NCBI GenBank assembly: GCA_934796165.1
Contig: CAKVOU010000007.1
Span: 32,034-96,033, forward strand
Length of the DNA: 64,000 nt
Direction of reading: 5' to 3'
Origin: an uncultured Eubacteriales bacterium
GTDB lineage: Bacteria; Bacillota; Clostridia; Oscillospirales; CAG-272
Positions 49,070 through 57,698 of the stretch are shown here, piece by piece. Positions within the stretch are counted from its first letter, which is position 1, and every line of letters starts with the position of its first letter. The position numbers were made by a program, and so were the translations under genes. The notes under the pieces are model-generated. The model made no database searches, was not told where the DNA came from, and saw only the letters and a program-made list of their open reading frames with translations.

Positions 49070-50095
49070 GTGAAAGCCGAGCAGATGCAGATACCGATAG
49101 AAACAGAACTGCCGACCGGACAGCCGGAGCAAAACTCCGGGCAACCGGAAGCCGCCCCCGGCGTCGCCTTCTGCGACGACGACGGGAACGGCGGACCCGC
49201 CAAAAACGGCAGTCGCTCCCGTAAACCCACGTCCCCGCCGATGAGCGCGGCGGGGGACGACGATGGGAACGGCAAACCTACCAAAAGCGGCAGTCGCTCC
49301 CGCAAGCCCACATCCCCGCCGATGAGCGCGGCGGAGGACGACGATGGGAACGGCAAACCCACCAAAAGCGGCAGTCGCTCCCGCAAGCCCACATCCCCGC
49401 CGATGAGCGCGGCGGAGGACGACGAGAACGGCAAACCCACCAAAAGCGGCAGTCGCTCCCGCAAACCCGCGTCCCTGCCGATGAGCGCGGCGGAGGACGA
49501 CGATGGGAACGGCAAACCTACCAAAAGCGGCAGTCGCTCCCGCAAGCCCACATCCCCGCCGATGAGCGCGGCGGGGGACGGGACCGGGAATACAGCACCC
49601 GCGGGACCGGGTGCGGGGGGAATTGCCTCCCTGCCCCGCCCCATCCCGCGGGACTGCCGCGATCCGCTGGCGCTTGCCAGAGGCGGTCTGCTCTTCGATC
49701 TGCTTTCCCTGTATCTGGAGCACTGTTCCGGAAAACCCGGCACACCGGGAACCGGGAAAAGCAATCCGTCCGCGAAAGCGGTATCCGGCACAAGAGAAAC
49801 CAAAAAAGCCGCCCCCGTCAGCCGCTTTCCCAACCTCGCGGGCTTCTGTCGGTTCCTCGGTGTCGGTATGGCGAAGATGGAGCAGCTTGCCGCAAAGGAA
49901 CCGGAAATCTACGATTCCCTCTGCGCGGTCTTCGAGGACGAAGCGCTCAATTCGGGCGTTTCCGCCTCGGTGCTGACTCCCTACTTCAAGAAGCGTCTCG
50001 GCTATGCGGAAAAGGCGCCCGCCTCCTCCGACGACGAGGATCCGGGAGGGATCCGGCTGATCTTCGACCACGACATCTGGGAGGACGGCGCATGA
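49070..50095 (+). CDS. Phage small terminase subunit-like protein with 27-residue tandem repeats
   Basis: 341 residues with a GTG start (49070) placed by a GAAAGGAG site nine bases upstream. The C-terminal ~120 residues (SRFPNLAGFCRFLGVGMAKMEQLAAKEPEIYDSLCAVFEDEALNSG) resemble the DNA-recognition domain of small terminases, and the protein ends in an acidic segment 4 bp before the large subunit gene. The N-terminal half is unlike a phage terminase: five tandem 26-27-residue units with GKPTKSGSRSRKPTSPP, basic and probably disordered, which might bind DNA non-specifically or simply be an expansion. Small subunits are normally 120-200 residues, so this one is about twice as long as expected. 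Confidence 0.7.
   Translation: MKAEQMQIPIETELPTGQPEQNSGQPEAAPGVAFCDDDGNGGPAKNGSRSRKPTSPPMSAAGDDDGNGKPTKSGSRSRKPTSPPMSAAEDDDGNGKPTKSGSRSRKPTSPPMSAAEDDENGKPTKSGSRSRKPASLPMSAAEDDDGNGKPTKSGSRSRKPTSPPMSAAGDGTGNTAPAGPGAGGIASLPRPIPRDCRDPLALARGGLLFDLLSLYLEHCSGKPGTPGTGKSNPSAKAVSGTRETKKAAPVSRFPNLAGFCRFLGVGMAKMEQLAAKEPEIYDSLCAVFEDEALNSGVSASVLTPYFKKRLGYAEKAPASSDDEDPGGIRLIFDHDIWEDGA
49175..49576 (+). repeat. Five 78-81 bp in-frame tandem repeats in the small terminase gene
   Basis: Four 81-bp units and one 78-bp unit (the fourth). They are nearly identical at the DNA level over GGCAGTCGCTCCCG and CCGCCGATGAGCGCGGC, so expansion is recent. Confidence 0.95.
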
Positions 50096-50099
50096 GGGT

Positions 50100-51419
50100 A
50101 TGACACGCGAGCTTCACATTCCGGGAACCCCCAATCCGCGCCAGCTTCTCTTCTTCCGCTCCACCGCCCGTTTTACCGCCTACGGCGGGGCGCGAGGCGG
50201 GGGAAAATCCTGGGCGCTCCGGCGCAAGCTGGTCGCCCTCTGCCTCCGCTACCCCGGGATCACCTGCCTGCTTGTCCGCAGGACGCTCCCGGAGCTGCGC
50301 GCAAACCACCTTCGTCCGCTGCTCACCGAGTACGCGGAGCTTCTCTCCTATTCCGAGGAACAAAAGTGCATTTCCTTCCCGAACGGAAGCCGCATTTACC
50401 TCGGATACTGCGCGTCGGAACGCGACGTGCTGCGCTACCAGGGTCAGGAATACGACATTATCGCCATCGACGAGGCAACGCAACTGAGCGAATATCAGTT
50501 TTCCATTTTCAAGGCCTGTCTGCGAGGCACCGGGGACTGTCCCCGAAGAATGTATCTGACCTGTAACCCCGGCGGCGTGGGACACGCGTGGGTCAAGCGT
50601 CTGTTTGTTGACCGCGCCTTCCGCAAGGGAGAAAATCCGGACGACTACTGCTTCATCCCAGCCCGCGTTTCCGACAATCACGTTCTGACAGACGCGGACC
50701 CCGAATACGTCAAAAGCCTCGAAAGCCTGCCGCCGCGGCTGCGCGACGCGTGGCTCCTCGGACGCTGGGACGTATTCGAGGGACAGTTTTTTCCCGAGTT
50801 TGATCCGGAGATTCACACCTGCGACCGTTCGGTGATTCCCCAATACACAAGACGCTTTGTCGCACTGGACTACGGATTCGATATGCTCGCCGCCCTGCTT
50901 CTCGGAGTCGGCGAGGACGGGATACTGTACGTGTTGCGCGAAACCTGCGTGCCGGGACTGACAGTGGGGGAAGCGGCGATGAAGGTGGCAGAGCTTGCCC
51001 GGGGGGAGGCTTGCGAATACGCGGTCGCCTCTCCGGATTTGTGGAACCGCCGGCAGGATACGGGACGCAGCGGCTTTGAGATCATGCAGGCTTGCCCGGG
51101 GATGCCCCCGATGCGGGCAGCCGATGACCGCCGCGTGCCCGGCTGGCGGGTACTCCGCGAATTGCTCCGCGTATCGGAAGAGTCTCAAGGCAAACCCCGG
51201 CTAATGATCTCACGGGATTGCCGCGAACTCATCCGGTGCCTCCCTGCACTGCTGTTTGACCGGGAGAGGTCGGAGGACGCGTCCGGGGAACCCCACGCCG
51301 TCACCCATGCGCCGGAGGCACTCCGGTACGCGGTGATGAGCCGGAGCCAACCGCCGGCAAAGCCGCCGGCAAGACACGACTTCCGCTTCCCCTCAAAAAA
51401 AGCAGCGTATTCGTTCTGA
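50100..51419 (+). CDS. Phage terminase large subunit
   Basis: 439 residues, full length. The packaging ATPase motif GGARGGGKS (29-37) is Walker A and IIAIDEA is Walker B (Asp124, Glu125). The coupling motif is CNPGG. The C-terminal RNase-H-like nuclease begins with RFVALDYGFDM and has a second acidic site in the ASPDLWNRR region. It cuts and pumps concatemeric DNA into the prohead. It starts 4 bp after the small subunit stop. No ribosome site is evident, so coupling is likely. Both active sites look intact. Confidence 0.93.
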   Translation: MTRELHIPGTPNPRQLLFFRSTARFTAYGGARGGGKSWALRRKLVALCLRYPGITCLLVRRTLPELRANHLRPLLTEYAELLSYSEEQKCISFPNGSRIYLGYCASERDVLRYQGQEYDIIAIDEATQLSEYQFSIFKACLRGTGDCPRRMYLTCNPGGVGHAWVKRLFVDRAFRKGENPDDYCFIPARVSDNHVLTDADPEYVKSLESLPPRLRDAWLLGRWDVFEGQFFPEFDPEIHTCDRSVIPQYTRRFVALDYGFDMLAALLLGVGEDGILYVLRETCVPGLTVGEAAMKVAELARGEACEYAVASPDLWNRRQDTGRSGFEIMQACPGMPPMRAADDRRVPGWRVLRELLRVSEESQGKPRLMISRDCRELIRCLPALLFDRERSEDASGEPHAVTHAPEALRYAVMSRSQPPAKPPARHDFRFPSKKAAYSF

Positions 51420-51782
51420 AAGTGCCGGAGAGTCCCCGGACATCCGGATGCCCCGTGCCCGCTCTCCGGCAATCTGCCCGGTAAGTTGCCCGGTTGCCCC
51501 CATCCGGACTTCTTTCCCTCGCGGGTCCATGCGGGTCCACCGGTAAGACACCCGGCAGTTGCTCTTCCTCCGCCTCCCCCAAAACACGGGACGACCCCAT
51601 CCGAGAGGTCATCCTCCCGTATGTTTCTCACCTGTACGCCCGGTATACTGTCCTTAACAAACGGTACCGGCATCAGAAAAACGGCGAAGGTCTGCAATTA
51701 CCGAAAGGGCGGAACGCATCCGCACAGGAAAAGAACAAAACCATCCGAACACCCACAAAAACACAAGAACAAGGAGAAACAA
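51420..51782 (+). other. 363-bp gap inside the phage cassette
   Basis: No gene or promoter is clear. It is unusually long for a phage late operon, and a small gene may have been lost or decayed here. A GGAGAAA ribosome site at its end serves the next gene. Confidence 0.45.
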
Positions 51783-53549
51783 ATGTCACATGTCACATCG
51801 GGCACGGTCTCTCCGGTCGGCGGCTCCGCCGCCGCTGAAAAAATCGTTACGGTTGCCGGCTTTGCCGGCATCGACAAAAGAATCTGCCCCGGAGGAGAGC
51901 CGTCCGGCTCGGGACCGTCCGCCGTGGCAGATGTCAGGAACTTCCGTGTTCTTCCCGGCGGCGCGCTGGAAAAACGCAAGGGCTTCCGCTGTCTTGCCAC
52001 GCTGGCGGGGCAGATCCGTGCCGCCGTCCCGCTTCTGTACAACGGCGAGGAGCATCTGATCTGCGCCACCGCAAACGGGGTGTACGATTACTCCGAGGAC
52101 CTCGGAATCCGCCGCATCACTTCCATGTCCCCGGCGGGCGACTGTACCTACTTTTACCGCGCCGCGAGCGGGCTCAGCCTGTTTATGAACGGGCAGACCT
52201 TCCGCGTTGCCGTCAACCGCATTTCGGCAAGCGCGTATCTCCCTACCTATCTGAAGGACCACGAAAGCACACTTCCCTGTCTTGCGACCGATGTTTACGA
52301 GGATTTCAACCTTCTGACACGGTATGTCCGCATGACCTTTGCTTTCAAGACCGACACAGATCTCATCTGCCTGCCTTTTCAGCCGAAATCGGTCCGTACC
52401 CTCAAGGTCAACGGGCAGAAATGGACAGGGACCTACACCTTTGAGACCCTCAACGGATACCTGTTTATGCGCTTGTCCGCTGAGGTTGCCAAGGGAGGAA
52501 CGGCGGAGCTGATCTGCGCCGCGCCGGACTCGGTCTTCGGGGAGGACGACCATCCGCTGTCCCAAGCCGGCTCGGCATTCTTTTTCAAAACCAGCGGGCT
52601 GGAGGGGCAACAGTACCTCATCCTTGCCATGCCGGACGGCGGCTGCCGTTGGAGCAACCCCATTCCGGACGACGGGGTCGGGAGCGTGTATTTCCCCAAA
52701 GCCAACTACTTCGACCCGGTGCCGGACGGATATCCGATCACCGGATTCACCCGTCACTTTGACCGGATTCTTTGCTTTACGGAAAACGCGACCTATCAGC
52801 TTCTCCGGTTGGATCCGAGTCCGCGCTTCCGCTTCTGCAACAGCAGCATCGGATGTGTCTCGCCCAATGCAACCGCCATTGTGGAGAATGCGCCGGTCAC
52901 CATCTCAGACGGAAATCTGTGCCGTTTCACCGACAACTCCGAGGAATCCGATCTGGACGATGCCGCCCCGGTATCCGGTGCCATCGGCGACCTCGGATTA
53001 GCCGGCGGAGCGTGTCTGTTCTTTGACCGCATCCGGCACGAGCTGTGGATCCGGGATATGACCTCCTCTGAGGGGCTTGTACACATTTACAACGTACAGA
53101 CAAACGCCTGGTACATCTTTTCCGGCATTCCGGCAAACGGGTTCTTCCTCTTTGACAGACAGGTCGGGTATTTCGGCGGAAAGTCCCTGTATCTCACGGA
53201 CGACACCCGTTCAACGGACGAAGATACAAACGGAGACGACGTTCCGATCCACGCACTTGCCGAAACACACTGGATGGGCTTCGGTGCCGGAAACCCCGTC
53301 CGGCGTTCCGGGACGCTTGCTCTGACCTGCCTGACCGGCGGCGGGAAGTTCACCCTTGAGGTCCTGACCGATTCCGGAGCCGATTGCAAAGCGACCGTCA
53401 GCAGGGACACGCCCTCCGCCCCGGAAGCGCCGGCGATCCTGGAATACGGCTTCAACCCCGGTCGTTTCCGCTTCTTCAAGATACGGATCACCTCCGACAG
53501 CACGGAGCACATCGGGCTTTACCGCCTTTGTGTTGCGGGAAGAAAATGA
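51783..53549 (+). CDS. Phage virion protein, possibly P22 gp10-like hub/DNA-stabilisation protein
   Basis: 588 residues. A repetitive beta-rich sequence fits a propeller: ADVRNFRVLPGGALEKRKGFRCL, YNGEEHLICATANGVYDY, TGFTRHFDRILCFTENATYQL, ISDGNLCRFTD and NVQTNAWYIFSG. Tail hub or DNA-stabilising proteins of podoviruses (gp10 class) start with such G..EKR.G motifs and sit near the portal. Family assignment is by pattern only; a tail-fibre-like or packaging-stopper role is the alternative. Its place before the portal gene is unusual. Confidence 0.6.
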   Translation: MSHVTSGTVSPVGGSAAAEKIVTVAGFAGIDKRICPGGEPSGSGPSAVADVRNFRVLPGGALEKRKGFRCLATLAGQIRAAVPLLYNGEEHLICATANGVYDYSEDLGIRRITSMSPAGDCTYFYRAASGLSLFMNGQTFRVAVNRISASAYLPTYLKDHESTLPCLATDVYEDFNLLTRYVRMTFAFKTDTDLICLPFQPKSVRTLKVNGQKWTGTYTFETLNGYLFMRLSAEVAKGGTAELICAAPDSVFGEDDHPLSQAGSAFFFKTSGLEGQQYLILAMPDGGCRWSNPIPDDGVGSVYFPKANYFDPVPDGYPITGFTRHFDRILCFTENATYQLLRLDPSPRFRFCNSSIGCVSPNATAIVENAPVTISDGNLCRFTDNSEESDLDDAAPVSGAIGDLGLAGGACLFFDRIRHELWIRDMTSSEGLVHIYNVQTNAWYIFSGIPANGFFLFDRQVGYFGGKSLYLTDDTRSTDEDTNGDDVPIHALAETHWMGFGAGNPVRRSGTLALTCLTGGGKFTLEVLTDSGADCKATVSRDTPSAPEAPAILEYGFNPGRFRFFKIRITSDSTEHIGLYRLCVAGRK

Positions 53550-53596
53550 AAGCGGGCGTACCCGCCGCTTATCAACCGAAAGGAAAAAGATCAAAT

Positions 53597-55162
53597 ATGA
53601 AACAAACAACTACCGTTTCCTGGCGGCTGTACGATGCCGGCAGGGAATACAACAGACGGATCGGGCTGTACGCCACGATCCGGAAAAACGAACGCTTTTA
53701 CCGGGGAGATCAGTGGTACGGCACGGAGGAGGACGGACTGCCGCATCCCGTGTTCAACATTGTCCGCCGGGTGACGGATTACCTCGTTTCCTCTGTCGGC
53801 TCCGGTAATGTCAGCTTTTCGTTCGTCACGGACGATGTGATTGCCGGGAACGCGGAAGTCATCAAAGCCCGGGCGGAAGCGCTGGATGTTCTGTCGGACG
53901 CCGCGACCGATCTGTGGAAGGATTCCCGGGTAGAGCGAAGAGTTCCGGAGCTGCTTCTTGATGCCGCTCTGACCGGCGACGCCGCCGTCTACTGCCGTTG
54001 GAACGGCGACATGGGGAGTGCGGGCGGTTTCAGCGGCAACGTGGAGACCGACCGGATCGACGGTGCGAATCTGTTTCTCGCGGATGTATCCTCCTCCGAC
54101 ATTCAGTCGCAGGCGTGGGTCATGCTGGCAGGACGAGCATCCGTCGGGGAGCTTCGCCGCGACGCTGCGCTTGCGGGTGTCAGCGAGGCAGACCTTTCAA
54201 GGATCCTGCCGGACGACAACCGCGACACCAAAATCGGCGACCTTGCCGACGCTCTTCCCACGGACGACTACGCGACCTTCCTCATCCGCTTCCGGCGCGA
54301 TCAGGACGGATATGTGGTCTTCCGGAAATCCACCCGTGAGGTGGACTTCCCGGAGGTGCACACCAAAAGACGCCTTTATCCCATCGCGCTCTTCAACTGG
54401 TACCGGACGCGTGGGAGCTATCACGGCACATCGCCGGTCACGTCGTTGCTTCCGAACCAGCGTTTTCTGAATCTTGCCTACGCGCTCTGCATGAAGCATA
54501 TGCGCGACACGGCGTTCTCCAAGGTGATCTACGACCAGTCGCGGATCCCCGAATGGAGCAACGAGGTCGGAGAAGCGATCGCGGCGGTCGGCGGCGGAAA
54601 CATTTCCGACGCAGTGAGCGTCGTGGGAACGGGCAAGATGGCGGAGGGCTATCAGTCCTTCATCGACCGTGTGACCGAGGCGACCAAAGAAATGATGGGT
54701 GCGACAGACACGGTGCTTGGCTCCGCGGAGGCTTCCAACACAAGCGCGATCCTGGCGCTTCAGGAAGCGTCGCGTGTCTCGCTCGGGCAGGTCGTTTCCG
54801 CGTACACCAGATTCTTGGAGGAGATCGCGGAGATCTGGGCGGATCTCATCCGTTCCGCCTATCCGCCGGAGCGGCCGGTTCCGAAGCCCGACGGTTCCGG
54901 CATGGTCCGCTATGCGGATTTCTCGGTGCTTGGCGGGCTCACCGTCCATGCGCTTGCGGAGATTGCGGGCAGCGGGCGATACAGTGCATCCGAAACGGTG
55001 AATGTGCTGGACAAGCTGCTTTCGGGCGGACACATTACTGCGGTACAGTATCTGGAGCGTCTGCCGTCCGGACTGCTTGCGGGGAGAGATTCTCTTCTCG
55101 CGGAGCTGAAGGAGAGCGGAAAGGAGGGCGGCGAAAGCGATGGAAACAACGGAAATGGATGA
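53597..55162 (+). CDS. Phage portal protein
   Basis: 521 residues. The start of the portal fold is visible in TIRKNERFYRGDQW and HPVFNIVRRVTDYLVSSV. The clip/wing region follows, with YPIALFNWYRTRGSYHGTSPVTSLLPNQRFLNLAYALCMKHM and then ASNTSAILALQEASRVSLG, common in podovirus/P22-type portals. Twelve copies form the DNA entry ring at one capsid vertex. Start 53597 follows AAAGGAAAAAG. The 3' end overlaps the scaffold candidate gene by 23 bp. Confidence 0.85.
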   Translation: MKQTTTVSWRLYDAGREYNRRIGLYATIRKNERFYRGDQWYGTEEDGLPHPVFNIVRRVTDYLVSSVGSGNVSFSFVTDDVIAGNAEVIKARAEALDVLSDAATDLWKDSRVERRVPELLLDAALTGDAAVYCRWNGDMGSAGGFSGNVETDRIDGANLFLADVSSSDIQSQAWVMLAGRASVGELRRDAALAGVSEADLSRILPDDNRDTKIGDLADALPTDDYATFLIRFRRDQDGYVVFRKSTREVDFPEVHTKRRLYPIALFNWYRTRGSYHGTSPVTSLLPNQRFLNLAYALCMKHMRDTAFSKVIYDQSRIPEWSNEVGEAIAAVGGGNISDAVSVVGTGKMAEGYQSFIDRVTEATKEMMGATDTVLGSAEASNTSAILALQEASRVSLGQVVSAYTRFLEEIAEIWADLIRSAYPPERPVPKPDGSGMVRYADFSVLGGLTVHALAEIAGSGRYSASETVNVLDKLLSGGHITAVQYLERLPSGLLAGRDSLLAELKESGKEGGESDGNNGNG

Positions 55163-56087
55163 AATAACGGAAGTTACCGGGGTAAGCGAAGTCCCGGATG
55201 GGGATCCGGCGGCGATGCCGGCGCAAGACGGCGAGCCTGCCGGCGGGCACCCATCGGGGGCGAGCGCGGCAGAGAGCGTCCCGGCGGAAGAAACAAGCGA
55301 GGCAAACGATGGGGATCCGGCGGCGATGCCGGCGCAAGACGGCGAGCCTGCCGGCGGGCACCCATCGGGGGCGAGCGCGACAGAGAGCGTCCCGGCGGAA
55401 GAAACAAGCGAGGCAAGCGATGGGGATCCGGCGGCGGAGCCGGCGCAAGACGGCGAGCCTGCCGGCGGGCACCCATCGGGGGCGAGCGCGACTGATACCG
55501 TCGGGGTAAATGAAGTAAGCGATGCAACCGACGGGGATCCGGCGGCGATGCCGGCGCAAGACAGCGAGCCTGCCGGCGGGCACCCATCGGGGGCGAGCGC
55601 GGCTAAAGCCGTCCCGGCGGAAGAAACAAGCGAGGCAACCGATGGGGATCCGGCGGCGTACGTGACAAGCGAGGCAGCCTCCCCCGCCCCGCCGTCAGCC
55701 GAAACGCTGCTGTGCGAGATCGCGCAATTGAAGGAACGGCTTGACCGCGCGGAAAAGGAACGTTCGCGCATCGCCGGAGAAATCGCGGAATTCCGCACCC
55801 TTTACCCCGACGTATCGCCCGACTCGCTTTCCGCGTCGGTCTGGGATGCGTTTTCCCGCGGCGTGCCGCTCGCCGCGTCCTTTGCCCTGGAGGAACGCTA
55901 CCGTGCCCGTGCCGCCGAGCTTGCGAAAGCGACCAACGAGCGCAACCGGGAGAATGCGTCTCCATCCGCAGGAAGTACCGTCCCCACCGGCTTTTATTCG
56001 CCCGACGAGGTGCGTGCGATGTCCTCTCCGGAGGTCCGCACCCACTACGCGGCGATCCTCGATTCCATGAAACACTGGGATCGGTAA
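55140..56087 (+). CDS. Probable phage scaffold protein with 37-residue tandem repeats
   Basis: 315 residues, located between portal and capsid genes, the usual scaffold position. Residues 19-175 are four and a half tandem units of 37 residues (DGDPAAMPAQDGEPAGGHPS and following), acidic and Pro/Ala/Gly-rich. The C-terminal part is a coiled coil (ETLLCEIAQLKERLDRAEKERSRIAGEIAEF) and then FYSPDEVRAMSSPEVRTHYAAILDSMKHW, the kind of C-terminal helix that binds capsid protein. No sequence family was recognised for the repeat part. Start codon ATG 55140 follows AAGGAGG. Confidence 0.68.
   Translation: METTEMDEITEVTGVSEVPDGDPAAMPAQDGEPAGGHPSGASAAESVPAEETSEANDGDPAAMPAQDGEPAGGHPSGASATESVPAEETSEASDGDPAAEPAQDGEPAGGHPSGASATDTVGVNEVSDATDGDPAAMPAQDSEPAGGHPSGASAAKAVPAEETSEATDGDPAAYVTSEAASPAPPSAETLLCEIAQLKERLDRAEKERSRIAGEIAEFRTLYPDVSPDSLSASVWDAFSRGVPLAASFALEERYRARAAELAKATNERNRENASPSAGSTVPTGFYSPDEVRAMSSPEVRTHYAAILDSMKHWDR
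55197..55660 (+). repeat. 111-bp in-frame tandem repeat in the scaffold gene
   Basis: Units start at 55197, 55308, 55419 and 55530, with a partial unit at 55641. Units share the core GGCGAGCCTGCCGGCGGGCA and differ mostly in the second half. Confidence 0.95.
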
Positions 56088-56157
56088 AAATAGATGATCA
56101 ACCAACAACACCGTGACCACCACGGCAACATGATAAAATCAGAAAGGATCAAAAAAT

Positions 56158-56997
56158 ATGGCTATCACCAATTTTATTCCCACCGTCTGGAGCGAAAACC
56201 TCTATACCGCGCTTGACAAGAAGTATGTCGGCGTTGCAAACTGTAACCGCGCCTTTGAGGGCGACATCCGCGAAGCGGGCAGTGTCGTCAAGATTCTCGG
56301 CGTCGGCGATGTCACCGTATCCGACTACACCAAAAACACCGATCTGTCCTCTCCCGAGGCGCTTTCCGATACGGTGCGCGAGCTGACCATCAATCAGGCG
56401 AAATGCTTCAACTTCCAGATCGACGACGTGGACCGCGCGCAGGCAAAGCCCCAGCTGATGAACGAAGCGATGAAGGTCGCGGCGAACGCACTTGCGGCAA
56501 CCGCAGACACGTATGTCTACTCGCTTTACGGAAGCGCCGGAACGACTGTCTCTCAGGCATCCGTCAGCGCAACCAACGTGCTTGACACGCTCATCAGCGC
56601 GCGTACCAAGCTCCTCAAGGAAGGTGTGACCGATCCCTCCGACATCGTGATCGAAGTCTCCCCCGAGGTCGCCGAGCTGATTTTCAAGGCGAAGATCACG
56701 AGCGCATCCGACAACTCCGATGTGCTGGAGAACGGCTGTATCGGCTCTGTCGGCGGATGCAAGATCTATGTCTCCGGCAACATTGCAACGGTTGCCGACA
56801 CCGCCAACAAAAAGGTGTTCCACAAGTGCTTCGCGCGTACCCGCCGCGCAATCGCGTTCGCGGAACAGCTCTCCGAGATTGAAGCATACCGCCCCGAGAA
56901 GCGTTTTGCCGACGCAGTCAAGGGTCTGCACCTCTACGGCGCAAAGGTCGTTTACCCCAAGGAACTCATCCTGCTTGACCTCGGCTTTGCCGCGTAA
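56158..56997 (+). CDS. Phage major capsid protein
   Basis: 279 residues. It begins AITNFIPTVWSENLYTALDKKYVGVANCNRAFEGDI and continues GSVVKILGVGDVTVSDYTKNTDLSSPEALSDT, which matches HK97-fold capsid proteins of the P22-like/coat-protein superfamily found in Clostridia phages. The C-terminus is YPKELILLDLGFAA. Hundreds of copies form the icosahedral head. It follows the scaffold candidate by 70 bp with an AGAAAGGA site. Confidence 0.87.
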   Translation: MAITNFIPTVWSENLYTALDKKYVGVANCNRAFEGDIREAGSVVKILGVGDVTVSDYTKNTDLSSPEALSDTVRELTINQAKCFNFQIDDVDRAQAKPQLMNEAMKVAANALAATADTYVYSLYGSAGTTVSQASVSATNVLDTLISARTKLLKEGVTDPSDIVIEVSPEVAELIFKAKITSASDNSDVLENGCIGSVGGCKIYVSGNIATVADTANKKVFHKCFARTRRAIAFAEQLSEIEAYRPEKRFADAVKGLHLYGAKVVYPKELILLDLGFAA

Positions 56998-57168
56998 GCA
57001 TGAATAATCCGGATTCCCTGCCGCAGGTTCCGCAAAGACCGCAGTCTCCGCAGGCTCGCTGTCAAGGGAATCCGGTCCCCCTTCGATGAAGAAAAGACCA
57101 AATCGAAGGTCCAAAACCAAGAGTAATAAACCAAAGAAAAAAGCTGAGAAAGCGGAAAGGCATGGCAC

Positions 57169-57582
57169 ATGGCACAAAAATGCAAATCCATCTTTGATAA
57201 CGCCCTCCGGCTTGCGGGCGCGGGAAGCGATCCCGACCTGACGGAGGATTACGCCGAACGGATGCGGTATCTGCTCGCCTGCTTCATCGGGGAATGCTAC
57301 GGCATGGACGCCTCCTACCGTCAGCGGCTTGCGATCACGGGAGAGACCGTTCTCCCGGAAGTATTCGACAAAGCCGTGATCGACGAAACGGAGGATTTTC
57401 CGATGAGCGTGCGGTTCGCCCCTGCGGCGGCATACTACGTCGCGTCGATGCTGGTGCTGGAGGAAAATCCGGCGCTGTCCGACCGGCTGTACACAAGATT
57501 TGAGGACGCGCTCTCGCACATCCGTGCGGGCATTCCGATGGTGATTTCGGAGATCGAGAACCGCTACCGGACGGTCGCGTAA
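57169..57582 (+). CDS. Phage head-tail connector-like protein
   Basis: 137 residues, helical (CKSIFDNALRLAGAGSDPDLTEDYAERMRYLLACFIGECY, then a C-terminal helix ending SEIENRYRTVA). Size, position after the capsid gene and the helical pattern resemble gp4/gp6-type connectors that join the portal to a tail. GGAAAGG lies before the ATG at 57169. Two tiny ORFs lie between capsid and this gene (57000-57089 and 57086-57241). It is the last gene of the cassette; a terminator follows. Confidence 0.65.
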   Translation: MAQKCKSIFDNALRLAGAGSDPDLTEDYAERMRYLLACFIGECYGMDASYRQRLAITGETVLPEVFDKAVIDETEDFPMSVRFAPAAAYYVASMLVLEENPALSDRLYTRFEDALSHIRAGIPMVISEIENRYRTVA

Positions 57583-57644
57583 AAGTAAAAGTTCCGTCCC
57601 GAAGAAAACCCGGCGCGCGGAATGAAACCAAACAAAACCCAAAA

Positions 57645-57670
57645 GGGGCTTTCGCTTTCGCGACAGCCCC
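57645..57670. terminator. Bidirectional terminator between the phage cassette and PFOR
   Basis: GGGGCT and AGCCCC arms with flanking AAACAAAA and TTTGTTTT tracts that extend the pairing and serve both strands. Confidence 0.72.
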
Positions 57671-57698
57671 CGTTTGTTTTACGGATATATTGCGGATA

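Noticed and set aside
49175..49576. Possible CRISPR-like array in the small terminase gene
   Set aside because: The 78-81 bp units are in-frame coding repeats with no spacers.
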